A DNA stretch of 64,000 nucleotides. Origin: Rhynochetos jubatus. Taxonomy: Eukaryota; Chordata; Aves; Eurypygiformes; Rhynochetidae. The translations under genes were made by a program, and so were the position numbers. Under the pieces are notes generated by a model. It saw nothing but the letters and a program-made list of their open reading frames with translations, was not told the origin of the DNA and made no database searches. Shown here in pieces: positions 1-11,179 of the stretch (positions are counted from its first letter, which is position 1; each line of letters begins with the position of its first letter). The DNA lies in assembly GCA_027574665.1 (NCBI GenBank), contig CM050677.1, positions 3,171,273 to 3,235,272 on the forward strand. Direction: 5' to 3'.

Positions 1-1530
1 TGCTCTCCTCAGGATGCATTCAAGTGTCTTAACATTCTTCTTAAATTGTGAGGCCCAGAACTACACACAGTACTCAAGATGAGGCCTCACCAATGCTAAA
101 TACAGCAGGATAATCATCTCATTTTACCAGCTGGTTCTACAGTGTTTGGCACACCCCAGGGTGCGGTTTCCCCTCTTGGCCGCAGGGGCCCACTGCTGAC
201 GCACGTTAGGCCTGCTGCCAACCAGCACCCCCAGATTCCTTTCTGCAGGGCTGCTCTCCAGCCACTCCTCTCCCAGTTCATACTTTTGTCTGCTGTTACT
301 CCAACACAGGACCAAACCCCACCATTTCTTCTTCTAAAACATCATGCTTGCCCATTGTTCCAGTCTATCTAGATCCCTCTGCAAGGTCTCTTGTGCCTCA
401 GGAGAGTCAACAGCACCTCCCAGTTTGGTATCATTAGCAAAACTGCTCATGGTGCATTATACTCCTGCATCCAGATCAGTGATAAAAATATTGAACAGAA
501 CTGGCCCTAGAATTGGGCCCTGAGGAACACCACTGGTGACCGCTCACCAGCTGATGCAGCCTTATCCACTACAACCTTCTGAGCCCTGCCTTTCAGCCAG
601 TTCTTCACCCAGCACACCATGTACCCACTCATCCCACAGTTGGACAACTTGTCCGGAAGGATGCTGTAAGGGCCGGTATGAAAAGCCTTAGTGAGATCCA
701 GAAAAACTACCACCACCACCTTCCCTTCATCCACGAAGCGAGTGACCTTATTGTAGAAGGGTATCAAGTTAGTTCAACAGGACTTTCCCTTGGGGAACTT
801 GTGCTGACTGTGCCTGAGGATTGCGTAGTTGTTTGAAATGCTTTTCCATAGCACACAGCATGAGCTTCTCCATAACTTTTCCAGGAACAGAGGTTATACT
901 AACTGGTCTGTAGTTTCCTGGGTCATCTCTAATGTTCTTCTCCTAAACTGGAATAACATTGGCTAACTTCCAGCCAGCAGGGACCTGCCTAGACTCCCAT
1001 CATACTCTTTGGTAGATGATTGCGAGGGGTCCTGCCGTAACATCTGCCAGCTGCTTCAGTACTCAGGTGTGAATCCCACCTGGCCCCATGGACTTCTGAA
1101 CAGTCAGCTGATACAGCTGGTCCCTTAATTTCGGTGTCCATAAATGGAAAGTCACTGTTCCCACACTTGTGGTCCTGCAACTCAGGGGACCGGGCAGCCC
1201 AAGGCCTATCAGCATTATCAAAGAGTGAGGCACAAAGGGCATTGAATGTCGACACTTCTTCATCCCTATTATCAGGTGACCATCTTCAGCAAGTATTTGT
1301 CTAATGTTTTATTTAGACCTCCTCTCACTACTAACATAATCTAAAGACTTTTTTGTTGTCCGAGACAATGCTATAGGATTTCAACTCTAATTAAGCTTTG
1401 ACCTTTCCTGTCTTCTCCCTGCATATGAAAACCACAGCTCTGTAATCTTCTGGTGAAGCCTGACCTTCCTTCTAGAGATCATACAACTTCTTTCTCCTCT
1501 CGAGTTCCATGAGAAACTCCATAAAGCCTC
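1..1530 (-). mobile_element. CR1 LINE fragment (reverse transcriptase part)
   Basis: A non-LTR retrotransposon fragment of the avian CR1 family reads on the minus strand. Conceptual translation of 507-767 gives the CR1 reverse transcriptase stretch with FLDLTKAF, followed by the NWLKGRAQKV block. 124-315 gives the more C-terminal block with KYELGEEWLESSPAE and NLGVLV. The blocks come in the expected N-to-C order along the minus strand. Stops and frameshifts interrupt it, so it is a dead copy. The 5' part lies towards 1530, where similarity fades, and the 3' end runs off the window start. Family assignment rests on recognition of the sequence; the subfamily is not determined. Confidence 0.88.
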
Positions 1531-1929
1531 CAAAAAGAGCTTACTCACACTTTGCAATTGTTTCTACTTGATTCTTCACAACTTTGAAAATTCCCTGCTC
1601 AGGTCTCTCTACTTTCCTCTCCCACCTCAGTCCTGCAGAACAGCATTTGACTCCAGGGGCTGCAGAGTCTGTGTTTCTTCCCCGTGGTAAGGAAAATATG
1701 GGCATGAAAAAGAAATGGATAATGATTCTGAAAAGATGCCTTTCTTATTACACATTTTCACATTCAATTGCCTGTCGTGGGTTCTTAAATGATGTGAGTT
1801 ACTCTGTGTCTTAGCAATCCCCTGTTTGCAACCTTGTGCCTGGGAGGTGCATCAGAAACTGTTGGGCATTGCTTATGTGTTGCTAAAGGGAGGCTGAGTG
1901 GTTCAGGCCACTTAAAAGATCAGCGTCAC
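1531..1929. other. unassigned, AT-richer stretch
   Basis: I see no gene, RNA or repeat that I can name here. The small open frames have no recognisable domain. The stretch lies between two CR1 pieces and may be old repeat DNA. Confidence 0.4.
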
Positions 1930-2065
1930 AAATATTATAGCAGCCTTCCAGCACCTGAATGGGGCTTACAAGATAGCTGGGGGGGTCTTTTCACAAGGGC
2001 CTGTAGTGACAGGACAAGGGGTAATGGGTTTAAATTGAAAGCAGGAAGTTTTAGATTAGATAGTG
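1930..2065 (+). mobile_element. CR1 3'-end remnant
   Basis: The block containing the words caagggcctgtagtgacag and gacaaggggtaatggg, followed by a run ending in ttagattaga, matches the conserved region just downstream of the CR1 reverse transcriptase. It is on the plus strand, opposite to the large CR1 copy at the window start, so it is a separate insertion. It is short and truncated at both ends. Confidence 0.7.
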
Positions 2066-2527
2066 CTCCACAATTGCCCACCAGTCACCGACCGATATAC
2101 AGCCAGGTCCCAAGTAGTGAGAGTCAGAGCCAGAGAGCTCAAGAGTCAGAGCCCGAGAGTGATCACAGCAGAGTTCGAGTGAGCCCCACAAGTGACAGCA
2201 CGACTAGGAAAGCCAACCGACCCACCAGCTCACTAAAGAACAAGCAAGCTAGCAAGCTAACAAACAAGCAAGCATGCAAAGGAGCTATGGCCCCCAGCCC
2301 ACTGCCCGCTTATGGGCTGAGCATGACATGCTATGGAATGAAATACTCCTTTGGTCAGTTTGGGTTGACCATCTGAACTGTGTGTCCACACACACACACA
2401 GCTTGTAGTGAGAAAGCTGGGAACGCAACTGCCATATCAGAATGTGGAAAAGTCCTTGAAGTGGTGCAAACACTGCTTAACACCAGTTGAAAACACCTTA
2501 TCAGTACTATTCTCAGGGCAAATCCCA
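2066..2527. other. unassigned flank of the provirus with short simple repeats
   Basis: No gene is recognised. There is a degenerate short repeat built on caagc/aacaa units at about 2238-2280 and a short (CA)n run at 2388-2400. The stretch ends at the 5' LTR. Confidence 0.45.
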
Positions 2528-3145
2528 AATCTTAGCTTTGCACCAGTCAGCCTATATTTTGCTTCACTCCATAACACATCAAGCTGGATAGGTGGTGCCA
2601 GCCCGGGGCCCGCGGCACTGCAGGACCGGCGGGGAGGGGGTGGGGATGTGGGTGGAAATGGTTATGGTTGGGTACAACCCTCGAAAGGGGAAGGGTCTGA
2701 GGGGGCTTCCGGCCGAGGGGGCTGGGGGTTTGTTTGTTGTGGGGACCTCGTGGCAAGTGGTCGGTGCTCCAAGCAGAGCCAGCGTCTTGCCGGGCAGATT
2801 GGTCTGGGAGTCGGGGTTTGGAAGTCTTTTTCTTCTCTCTTACTCTTTCGGCCCCCGGGCGGTTTCATGGGGGTTGCTCCCTTTGGGTGGGTTTTCTTTT
2901 CTTTTTCCCTTCTCGGGGTGAGATCCTGTATCATCTGTTCTACCTCCTTTCTCTGTTTCTTAAATTACTCATTAGCACTAGCATCATTAGTAACTCCCTA
3001 AGTTTCATTTATGTAATTAAATAGTTCTTATCTCAACTCCTAGGGGCTTTTCCTCAGTTTGTTCCTACGACCCTTCCTCACTGGCAGGGGGTGTGGGGGG
3101 GAGAGGCGGAGTGGTAGAGCGGCTGCTTGGTAAAACCAGGACAGT
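2528..3145 (+). repeat. 5' LTR of the provirus
   Basis: Aligns along its length with 8711-9348. The first bases (aatcttagc against tgtcttagc in the 3' LTR) have lost the usual TG. The last 20 or so bases before the primer binding site (after gagcggctg) diverge from the 3' LTR, so the exact end is uncertain by about 8 bases. A 22-bp block around ttgcaccagt...ctatatt is single here. A possible ATTAAA polyadenylation signal lies near 3016. Confidence 0.88.
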
Positions 3146-3151
3146 CCTTTT

Positions 3152-3169
3152 TGGCACCCAACGTGGGGC
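3152..3169 (+). promoter_or_regulatory. primer binding site, tRNA-Lys1,2 type
   Basis: TGGCACCCAACGTGGGGC differs by one base from the standard tRNA-Lys1,2 primer binding site used by spumaviruses, visna and Mason-Pfizer virus. It sits just downstream of the 5' LTR, as required for priming minus-strand DNA. Confidence 0.85.
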
Positions 3170-3275
3170 TCAAAAGAGTTAAGGAACAGATTATAGTGTG
3201 TGATAAGCTCCTGATTTAAAATGTATCTGTGGCTCCTCAAGCTCGGAGTTCGGGGCTCTTCAAGCTGCTGACCGA

Positions 3276-5161
3276 ATGGCAGGGTCTGCTCCCCTATGTG
3301 CTAGTGATGACCCGGATTTTTTATATGTGAGGCAGGCTGAGGGGGCTGGTCAGGCTGTTCTGTGTGCTGCTGCTGCTGGCAGGGATACTCTCTCTCTATC
3401 TCTACTTAATTCTGTCGGCTCCTTGGTGCATCGCGATTTACCTGCTGGAGGTTTTCCACAACTACACCTCTCCCTTTCTCCCCTCGGGGACTCAGCCGAT
3501 AGAGGAGAGGTGATTTGGTGCTGGGGGACATGTGGAAAAACTTTTTTAGTTTTCCCCTCTCCTCTCGGTCCGATGGCAAAGGCATAGGAGTTTTTCGGAA
3601 AGTTTTCATGTGGCTGGGGTGACCTGTGGCTGGGGATCAGCTTTCTAGTGAGTGTTTTAGTAGCTTTGGGCAAAGTTAGGGAAATGTTCGGGAGCCCTGC
3701 CCCCACCGGTCCTAGTGCCCGAGGCAGACGCAGGGTCAGTGCAGTTACCCGAGCTGCCTTAATGCGCAAGGGGGCAGCACGGAGTCGTGCCGGGAGCAAG
3801 CTCCTAACTCGAGCCCGCACGGCCCCAGTGCCCGCGGTGGCCTCAGTGTCTGCAACACAACCCAGCACACCAGCAACGATGCCTTCCGTGCCTGCGCCAT
3901 CATCCTCAACACATGCACCGCAACCTGCCGCATCACCCTCCACTATGCCTGCATCAGTGGCAACGCCTCCCGCTACCGCCAATCTGTCTTCTCCCCCAGC
4001 CAGCCCACTTTCTGCAGCAGCCTCACTCCCTCAGTCCTTTGTGTGTTATTGTCAGGGGCGACCACTGTCCGTGGCCCCAGTCCGGAAAAGGAAATACACA
4101 CATAAATCAGTCCGTCTAGTCGAGGATGGTGAGGTAGCAGGGCCATCCCAATTGACAGAAACAGTCAATCAGGAAATGGGAACAGGGCTAGCTCAAGAGT
4201 CAGAGACGGAGGATGAAGCTGTTGTGACCACATGGTCCTTATCCCTGAGGGAGCCACGGGACATCCGTGGAGACTACAGTCGCTGCCCAGGTGAACATAT
4301 CATGACCTGGCTGCTCCGCTGCTGGGATAATGGGGCCAGCAGTATGGAGCTAGAGGGGAGAGAGGCTAAACAGCGGGGGTCACTTGCTGGAGAAGGGGGA
4401 ATTGATAAATCAATTGGGCATAAGCCACAGAATGTCAGCCTCTGGAAACGACTCTTGACCAGTGTAAAGGAAAGGTACCCTTTCAGAGAGAGTGTGCCAC
4501 AACAGCTACGTAGGTGAACCAGCATGGAGAAAGGCATCCAGTACCTAAGAGAACTGGCGGTACTGGAGATCGTTTACCGAGACCCAAACAACCCACGAGC
4601 ATCCACTGACCCCAGTGAAGTCTACTGCCCCGGCCCATGTGGCAGAAGTTAATGCGGAGTGCACCACCCTCATACTCCAGCGTGCTCTCAATAATAACTT
4701 GGAGAGAGGATGAGGCACCAACCGTGGACGAGATGATCCACCGATTCCGAGAGTATGAGGAAAGTCTCTCCTCCCCCATACAGGCCTGTGTCTCTGCTGT
4801 GGAGAGACTGTCCAAAGAACTCAGGGAACTCCTAGAGGAGGTGTTCCAATCCCTACCTCCATGGGCCAGTGTTTCGGTTATAAAGAGCAGGCGCTTCTCT
4901 CCTCCAAGACAGGAATACAACAGACATCCCTCACAGGGTACCCTGTGGTTTTACCTGAGGGACCACGGAGAGGATATGAGGAGGTGGGATGGAAAACCTA
5001 CCTCTCTCCTGGAACAACGAGTAAATGAACTGAAAGGTGAAAGATCTACTAGTAGGGACCCAGCCAGAAAAGTTGTTGCTCCCATATCTAAACGGGATGA
5101 ACAAAGTGACATGTCCAATAATCCTTTTCTCCAGGACATGAGCGAGGCACGTGAGTATTAG
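3276..5161 (+). pseudogene. gag region of the provirus, broken
   Basis: The structural-protein region lies in three open pieces: 3276-3587 and 3648-4517 in one frame, and 4637-5161 in another. The middle piece has an Arg-rich start, a long Ala/Pro/Ser/Thr-rich stretch and an acidic stretch near its C-terminal third. The last piece looks helical, with a run of hydrophobic and acidic residues around VERLSKELRELLEEV. No CCHC zinc knuckle is seen. A stop near 3585, the end at 4517 and the frame change before 4637 mean no full Gag can be made as read. The last piece overlaps the start of the pol frame by about 10 bases. Assignment as gag rests on position between primer binding site and pol, not on a recognised domain. 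Confidence 0.6.
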
Positions 5162-8100
5162 AGGGGCCCTGCCTCCAGTCCGTGTTTACTGGACTGTATG
5201 GATTCGATGGCCTGGCACATCAGAGCCCCAGGAGTACAGAGCTCTAGTGGACACGGGTGCACAGTGTACCCTCATGCCATCAAGCTATAGGGGGGTACAG
5301 CCCATCAGCATTTCTGGTGTGACTGGGGATTCCCAACAACTGACTGTGCTGGAGGCTGAAATAAGCCTGACTGGGGAGGAGTGGCAAAAGCACCCTATTG
5401 TGACTGGCCCAGATGCCCCGTGCATCCTTGGCATTGACTATCTTAAGAGAGGGTACTTTAAGGACCCGAAAGGGTACCGATGGGCTTTTGGGATAGCTGC
5501 TATAGAGACTGATGAAATTGAGCAGCTGTCTGTCTTGCCTGGTCTCTCACAGGACCCTTCTGCTGGGGGATTGCTAAAGGTTGCAGACCAACAGGTGCCA
5601 GTTGCCACCACAACAGCGCACCGGTGGCAGTACCGTACTAACAGAGACTCTTTGCTTCCCACCCAGAAGCTGATTCATCAGCTGGAGAGCCAAGGGGTGA
5701 TCAGCAAAACCCGCTCCCCCTTTAACAGCCCCATCTGGCCAGTGCGTCAGTCAGATGGGGAATGGAGACTGACAGTGGACTATCGTGGCCTGAATGAAGT
5801 GACACCACCACTGAGTGCTGCTGTGCCGGACATGCTGGAACTCCAGTACGAGCTGGAGTCAAAGGCAGCCAAGTGGTACGCTACGATTGACGTTGCTAAT
5901 GCCTTTTTCTCCATTCCTTTGGCAGCAGAGTGCAGGCCACAGTTTGCTTTCACCTGGAGGGGCATCCAATACACCTGGAATCGGCTGCCCCAGGGGTGGA
6001 AGCACAGCCCTACCATCTGCCATGGACTGGTCCAGACCGCACTGGAACAGGGTGCAGCTCCTGAACATCTACAGTACATTGATGACATCATTGTATGGGG
6101 CGACACAGCTGACGAAGTTTTTGAGAAGCGGAAGAATATAATCCAAATTCTGCTGAAAGCTGGTTTTGCCATCAAGCAAAGTAAGGTCAAGGGACCTGCA
6201 CGAGAGATCCAGTTCTTAGGAATAAAGTGGCAAGATGGGCGTCGCCAGATCCCGATGGACGTGATTAACAAAATCACAGCTATGTCCCCACCAACGAGCA
6301 AAAAGGAAACTCAGGCTTTCCTAGGCGTCGTGGGTTTCTGGCAGATGCATATCCCAAATTACAGTCAAATTGTCAGCCCTCTCTACGAGGTGACCCGTAA
6401 GAAAAACGGTTTCCAATGGGGCCCTGAGCAGTGACAAGCCTTTGAACAGATCAAGCAGGAGATGGTGCATGCAGTAGCCCTTGGACCAGTCCGGACCGGG
6501 CCAGAGGTAATGAATGTGCTCTACACCGCAGCCAGGGAGAATGGCCCTACCTGGAGTCTCTGGTAGAAAGATCCAGGAGAGACCCGAGGTCGACCCCTTG
6601 GATTTTGGAGCCGGGGATACAGAGGGTCTGAGGTCCACTACACGCCAACTGAAAAAGAGATACTGTCAGCTTATGAGGGAATGCGATCTGCTTCAGAAGT
6701 GGTTGGAACTGAAGCACAGCTCCTCCTGGCACCTCGACTGCCAGTGCTGGGTTGGGTGTTCAAAGGCAGAGTCTCCTCCACTCACCATGCCACCGATGCT
6801 ACATGGAGTAAGTGGGCTGCCCTGATCACACAACGATCCCGTATAGGGAACCCCAGTCGCCCAGGAATCCTAGAAGTGATCATGGACTGGCCGGAGGGCA
6901 AAGACTTTGGGATGTCACCAGAGGAGGAGGTGACACGGGCTGAAGAAGCCCCTTTGTACAACCAGTTGCCGGACAATGAGAAGCAATACGCCCTGTTCAC
7001 TGATGGGTCCTGCCGCACTGGAGGGAAACATCGTAGGTGGAAAGCTGCTGTGTGGAGTCCCACCCGACAAGCTGCAGAGACTGCAGAAGGTCAAGGTGAA
7101 TCCAGTCAGTTTGCAGAGGTAAAGGCCGTCCAGCTGGCTTTGGACATTGCTCAACGAGAGGAATGGCCAGCGCTTTACCTCTACACTGACTCATTGATGG
7201 TGGGAAATGCCCTGTGGGGGTGGCTGCAGCAGTGGAAACAGAGCAACTGGCAGCGCCGAGGCAAACCCATCTGGGCTGCCGCGCTATGGCAGGACATTGC
7301 TTCCCGTCTAGACAACCTGGTCGTCAAGGCGCGTCATGTCGATGCCCACGTGCCCAAAAGCTGAGCCACTGAAGAACACCAGCACAATCAGCAGGCAGAC
7401 CAGGCTGCTAAGATTGCAGTGGCTCAGGTGGATCTGGACTGGCAACACAAAGGTGAGCTGTTCATGGCTAGGTGGGCCCATGACACCTCGGGCCACCAGC
7501 GGAGAGATGTCACGTACAGGTGGGCTCGTGACCGAGGGGTGGATTTGACCATAAACACAACTGCTCAGGTTATCCATGAATGTGAGACGTGTGCTGCCAT
7601 CAAACAAGCCAAGAGGGTAAAGCCTCTTTGGTATGGGGGGCGATGGCTGAAATACAAGTATGGGCAGGCCTGGCAGGTTGGCTACATCACCCTCCCCAAA
7701 ACCTGCCAGGGTAAGTGTCATGTCCTCACAATGGTGGAGGCAACCATGGGGTGGCTAGAAACATGTCCGGTGTCCCATGCCACTGCCCGAAATACTATCT
7801 TGGGCCTTGAAAGGCAAGTCCTGTGGCAACATGGCACCCCGGAAAGAATTGAATCAGATAACGGGACTCATTTCCGAAATAGCCTCGTAGATGCTTGGGC
7901 TGAGGAACATGGAATTGAGTGGGTGTACCACATTCCCTACCATGCACCTGCCTCAGGGAAGGTCGAGCGGTGCAATGGGCTGTTGAAGACCACCCTGAGA
8001 GCAATGGGGGGTGGAACACTCAGGAACTGGGATGCCAACTTGGCAAAGGCCACGTGGTTAGTTAATACCAGGGGATCCGTCAATCGAGCTGGCCCTGCAC

Positions 8101-8363
8101 ACTCAAACCTTCTACGGACGGTAGAAGGAGATAAAGTCCCTGTAGTGCATACTAGAAGTGTGCTGGGAAAAACGGTTTGGGTTACTCCCACCTTGGGCAA
8201 AGGCAAACCCATCCGTGGGGTTGTTTTTGCTCAAGGACCTGGGCGCACTTGGTGGGTAACGAGAGAAGATGGGGAAGTCCGCTGTGTGCCTCAGGCGGAT
8301 TTGATTCTGGGAGAAAACAGCCCAGAATTACAGTGCATGAGGGACATGAATTGCTGCCACTAA
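5151..8363 (+). pseudogene. pro-pol of the provirus, interrupted by three in-frame stops
   Basis: One frame runs from 5151 to 8363 with stops only at 6432 (TGA), 6564 (TAG) and 7362 (TGA). In order it holds an aspartic protease (active site VDTGA near 5250), a reverse transcriptase (catalytic YIDD near 6078, with VDYRGLN upstream), an RNase H (ALFTDGS near 6990 and YTDS near 7180) and an integrase (zinc-binding HHCC part from about 7470, then a DDE core including ESDNGTHF near 7855 and the later catalytic Glu in KVERCNGLL). The stops separate RT from RNase H and RNase H from integrase, so no complete Pol can be translated. The integrase frame, 7419-8363, is itself open. The frame is otherwise well kept, which argues for a fairly young insertion. 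Confidence 0.93.
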
Positions 8364-8694
8364 CCCCTGTTTTTGAGGTTTATGTTAGAGGCACGCGCTA
8401 TGGCAGAAAACCACTCCACCCTACAGAGATCCAGCCTCGCCAGGAGCACAGCAGTGACCTGATCTGAGCTGGCTTCGGCGCCCAACGATCCCACACAACC
8501 CTTCCACCTTTGCCTGTCCTGAGTGACCCCACACCTGATGGAATCTGAAGTCACGGACTAATGGATCGTTTGCCAAGATGGTCCATAGACTAAGGGGATG
8601 ATATCCGTGTGGGGTGGGATGGGAAAGGGGAAGCGGGCTGATGGGAACTTAAGGAATAGTGTGGGAGGTGAGCTTGATGTGGATGTGGTGAATC
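8364..8694 (+). other. proviral 3' region with no env
   Basis: Between the end of the integrase frame and the polypurine tract there are about 330 bases. No membrane-spanning or envelope-like frame is present. The region is proviral non-coding sequence. Confidence 0.7.
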
Positions 8695-8706
8695 AAAAGG
8701 GGGGGA
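8695..8706 (+). promoter_or_regulatory. polypurine tract
   Basis: The purine run aaaagggggggа-type tract lies four bases before the TG of the 3' LTR, the expected place for the plus-strand primer of reverse transcription. Confidence 0.75.
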
Positions 8707-8710
8707 TTAG

Positions 8711-9348
8711 TGTCTTAGCTTTGCACCAGATAGTCTATATTTTTGCACCAGTTAGTCTATATTTTGCTTCACCCCATAACACATCAAGCTGGATAGGTGG
8801 TGCCAGCCCGGGGCCCGCGGCACTGCAGGACCGGCGGGGAGGGGGTGGGGATGTGGGTGGAAATGGTTACGGTTGGGTACGACCCTGGAAGGGGGAAGGG
8901 TCTGAGGGGGCTTCTGGCCGAAGGGGCTGGGGGTTTGTTTGTTGTGGGGACCTCGTGGCGAGTGGTCGGTGCTCCAGACAGAGCCAGCGTCTTGCCGGGC
9001 AGATCGGTCTGGGAGTCGGGGTTTGGAAGTCTTTTTCCTCTCTCTTACTCTCTCAGCCCCCGGGCGGTTTCATGGGGGGTTGCTCCCTTTGGGTGGGTTT
9101 TCTTTTCTTTTTCCCTTCTCGGGATGAGATCCTGTATCATCTGTTCTGCCTCCTTTCTCTGTTTCTTAAATTACTCATTAGCACTAGCATCGTTAGTAAC
9201 TCCCTAAGTTTCATTTATGTAATTAAATAGTTCTTATCTCAACTCCTAGGGGCTTTTCCTGGTTTGTTCCTCCGACCCTTCCTCACTGGCAGGGGGTGTG
9301 GGTGGGGGCGGAGTGGTAGAGCGGCTGGTTGTGATAAAAATCACGACA
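8711..9348 (+). repeat. 3' LTR of the provirus; outer end of the left palindrome arm
   Basis: Begins TGTCTTAGC and ends near ACGACA. A 22-bp block is present twice here, once in the 5' LTR and three times in the inverted LTR at 24477-25136. It also shares with that LTR many bases at which the 5' LTR differs, and shares its downstream host flank. It is therefore both the 3' LTR of this provirus and the outermost element of the left arm of the inverted repeat. Confidence 0.88.
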
Positions 9349-9589
9349 CCTCGTGCCAGTTACTGTGAAGAAAATCTACTCTGTCCTGACTAACACCAGC
9401 ACAGCTCACGTTCAAGTGCACAAGGAGGAGCTCTGGACAGTGAGTCAGCCACAGCAGCTTCCTCCAGAAAGCAAGCAACAGCTTCATTTCCAAGGCTTTT
9501 GGGTGCCTGTGCCTAAAAACGAGGGTTTGGACCTTCAAAATCAGTCTTCAGGCCTTAATACATGGTGCTCTGAGCCCTTCAGATGAGTC
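9349..9589 (+). other. arm sequence downstream of the LTR, unassigned
   Basis: A 77-codon open frame starts at 9353 and is kept in the other arm (24239-24472, minus). It has no recognised domain and could be chance. I would not call it a gene. Confidence 0.35.
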
Positions 9590-10970
9590 TTTGTACTATA
9601 AAAGGGGGGTTGAGACTTACGAATGAGGGTGTGTAACCTAAAAATGGTCTTAAAATAGGTCCTTTGGGATTAAAAAATGCAGCATTGGGCTCTGGAAAAG
9701 GGCTTAGAACCATAAAAATAAGGGTTTGGACACTCCAGATGCATCTTGGACACCAAAAACGACTGGCTGGATCTACAAAATGCCACGCTGGACCCTGAAA
9801 ACGAGGCTTTGGAAACTAAAAATGTGGCTTTGAACTCAAGGAATGCGACTTTGCAGACTGAAACAGCCTTTGGACCATAAAATGCGGCTTTGGAGCCTAA
9901 GAAGAGGTTTTCTGCCATCAAAATGGGGGTTTAGACCCTAAGAAGGAAACTGTGGGCCCTAAGAAAAGGCTACTGTTGATCAAAGATGGGTTTGGATCCT
10001 ATAAATAAGGCTTTGGAGTCTACAAATAAGGTTTTGGATCTTGAAAATCAGACTTGGAGCCTTAAAAATGAAGCTCTGGGCTGTTGAACTGAGTCCTTGT
10101 GCCATAAAAGGGGGGTTTGGAACTTGTAAATGAGAGTTTGACGCCTAAAAATGAGGCTTTGGGACCTAAAAATGAGACACTGGGCTGCGAAAAAGGGGTT
10201 TGGAGCATAAAAATGAGGGGTTTGATGCTCAAGATGCAGCTTGTACCCTCAAAACAACTGGCTGGATTGTAAAAATGCTGCATTAGACACTGAAAGTGAG
10301 ACTTTGGAACCTACAGATGCCGTTATGGACTCTGAAAAGGAGACTTAGCTGAAACGGAGACTTTGGACCACAAAAATGAGGCTTTGGAGCCTAAAATGAG
10401 GATTTCTGCCACCAAAGTGAGGGTTTAGAGCCTAGAAAGGCAAGCGTGTGTCCTAAAAAGTAGCTATTGTTAATAAAAGCTGGGTTTGGACCCTGCAGAT
10501 ACGGCTTTGGATTCCAGAAATAAGGCTTTGGGCCTTCAAAATCAGACTTTGTGCCTTAAAACGGAAGACCTGGGCCATTGAAATGAGTCTTTGGACTACA
10601 ACAGGGGGGTTTGAAGCTTATAAATGAAGGTTTGTACCCTAAAAATGAGACTTTTGGACCTAAAAATGAGGCTTTGGATGCTAAGCTGAGGGTTTGGACC
10701 GTAAAAGGAGGCTTTGGGCCTGAATAGGAGCATTTGGACAATACCATGAGGGGTTGGATGCTAAACATGAGGGTTTGGGCCCTGAACAGAAGAGACCTTG
10801 AGCTCCGAAATCAGGTTTGGACCTTCAAACGGACACTTCAGACCCTGCAACTCAGCGTACAGGCCTAGAACCTAAAAATGAGTCTTTCTACCCTTGAAGA
10901 GGGGTTAAAGCCCTACAAATGAGTCCCCAGAGCCTGAAACTCCAGCTGGGGGCCCTCAAAGAGGGGGTTG
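9590..10970 (+). repeat. degenerate minisatellite (left arm)
   Basis: Built from diverged units of roughly 25-35 bp on the theme 'gctttggacctaaaaatgag'. A block of about 494 bp around 9960-10480 repeats the neighbouring sequence at a coarser scale and has no partner in the right arm. Reverse-strand frames through it are Phe/Ser/Lys/Pro-rich and are by-products of the repeat. Confidence 0.85.
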
Positions 10971-11179
10971 GACCGCCCAAAGGCGGTTTTCAACCCCAGC
11001 AAAAGCTCTGGGCTCAGCACTGATCCAGGTGGATGGAGAACGCTGGTGGGGGGATGTGAGGGGCGTGAGGTTCTGCTCCTTCTGCAGCACTGGTTGGTTT
11101 TGACGGAAGTTACTGGAGTTAATGAAGGAACTTCCATTTCATTTTCCCCTCACGGAGGGGCAGGTGGTGCGGGGGGAGG

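Larger units (their letters stand above)
2528..9348 (+). mobile_element. endogenous retrovirus, ERV-L/spuma-like, gag-pro-pol without env
   Basis: A complete but defective provirus: 5' LTR (2528 to about 3145), primer binding site (3152-3169), gag region (3276-5161), protease-RT-RNase H-integrase (5151-8363), polypurine tract (8695-8706) and 3' LTR (8711-9348). The LTRs are closely similar along their length. The primer binding site fits tRNA-Lys1,2, which foamy viruses also use, and the gag region shows no CCHC zinc knuckle. Both points are consistent with a class III (ERV-L/spuma-like) element, but that placement is inferred. There is no env-like frame between 8364 and the 3' LTR. I found no matching target-site duplication at the two ends. 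Confidence 0.9.

Noticed and set aside
8364-8710. Envelope gene of the provirus
   Set aside because: Only about 330 bases with no membrane-spanning or signal-peptide-like frame.
9353-9586. 77-codon frame kept in both arms
   Set aside because: Conservation is explained by the recent duplication of the arm; there is no domain or promoter.
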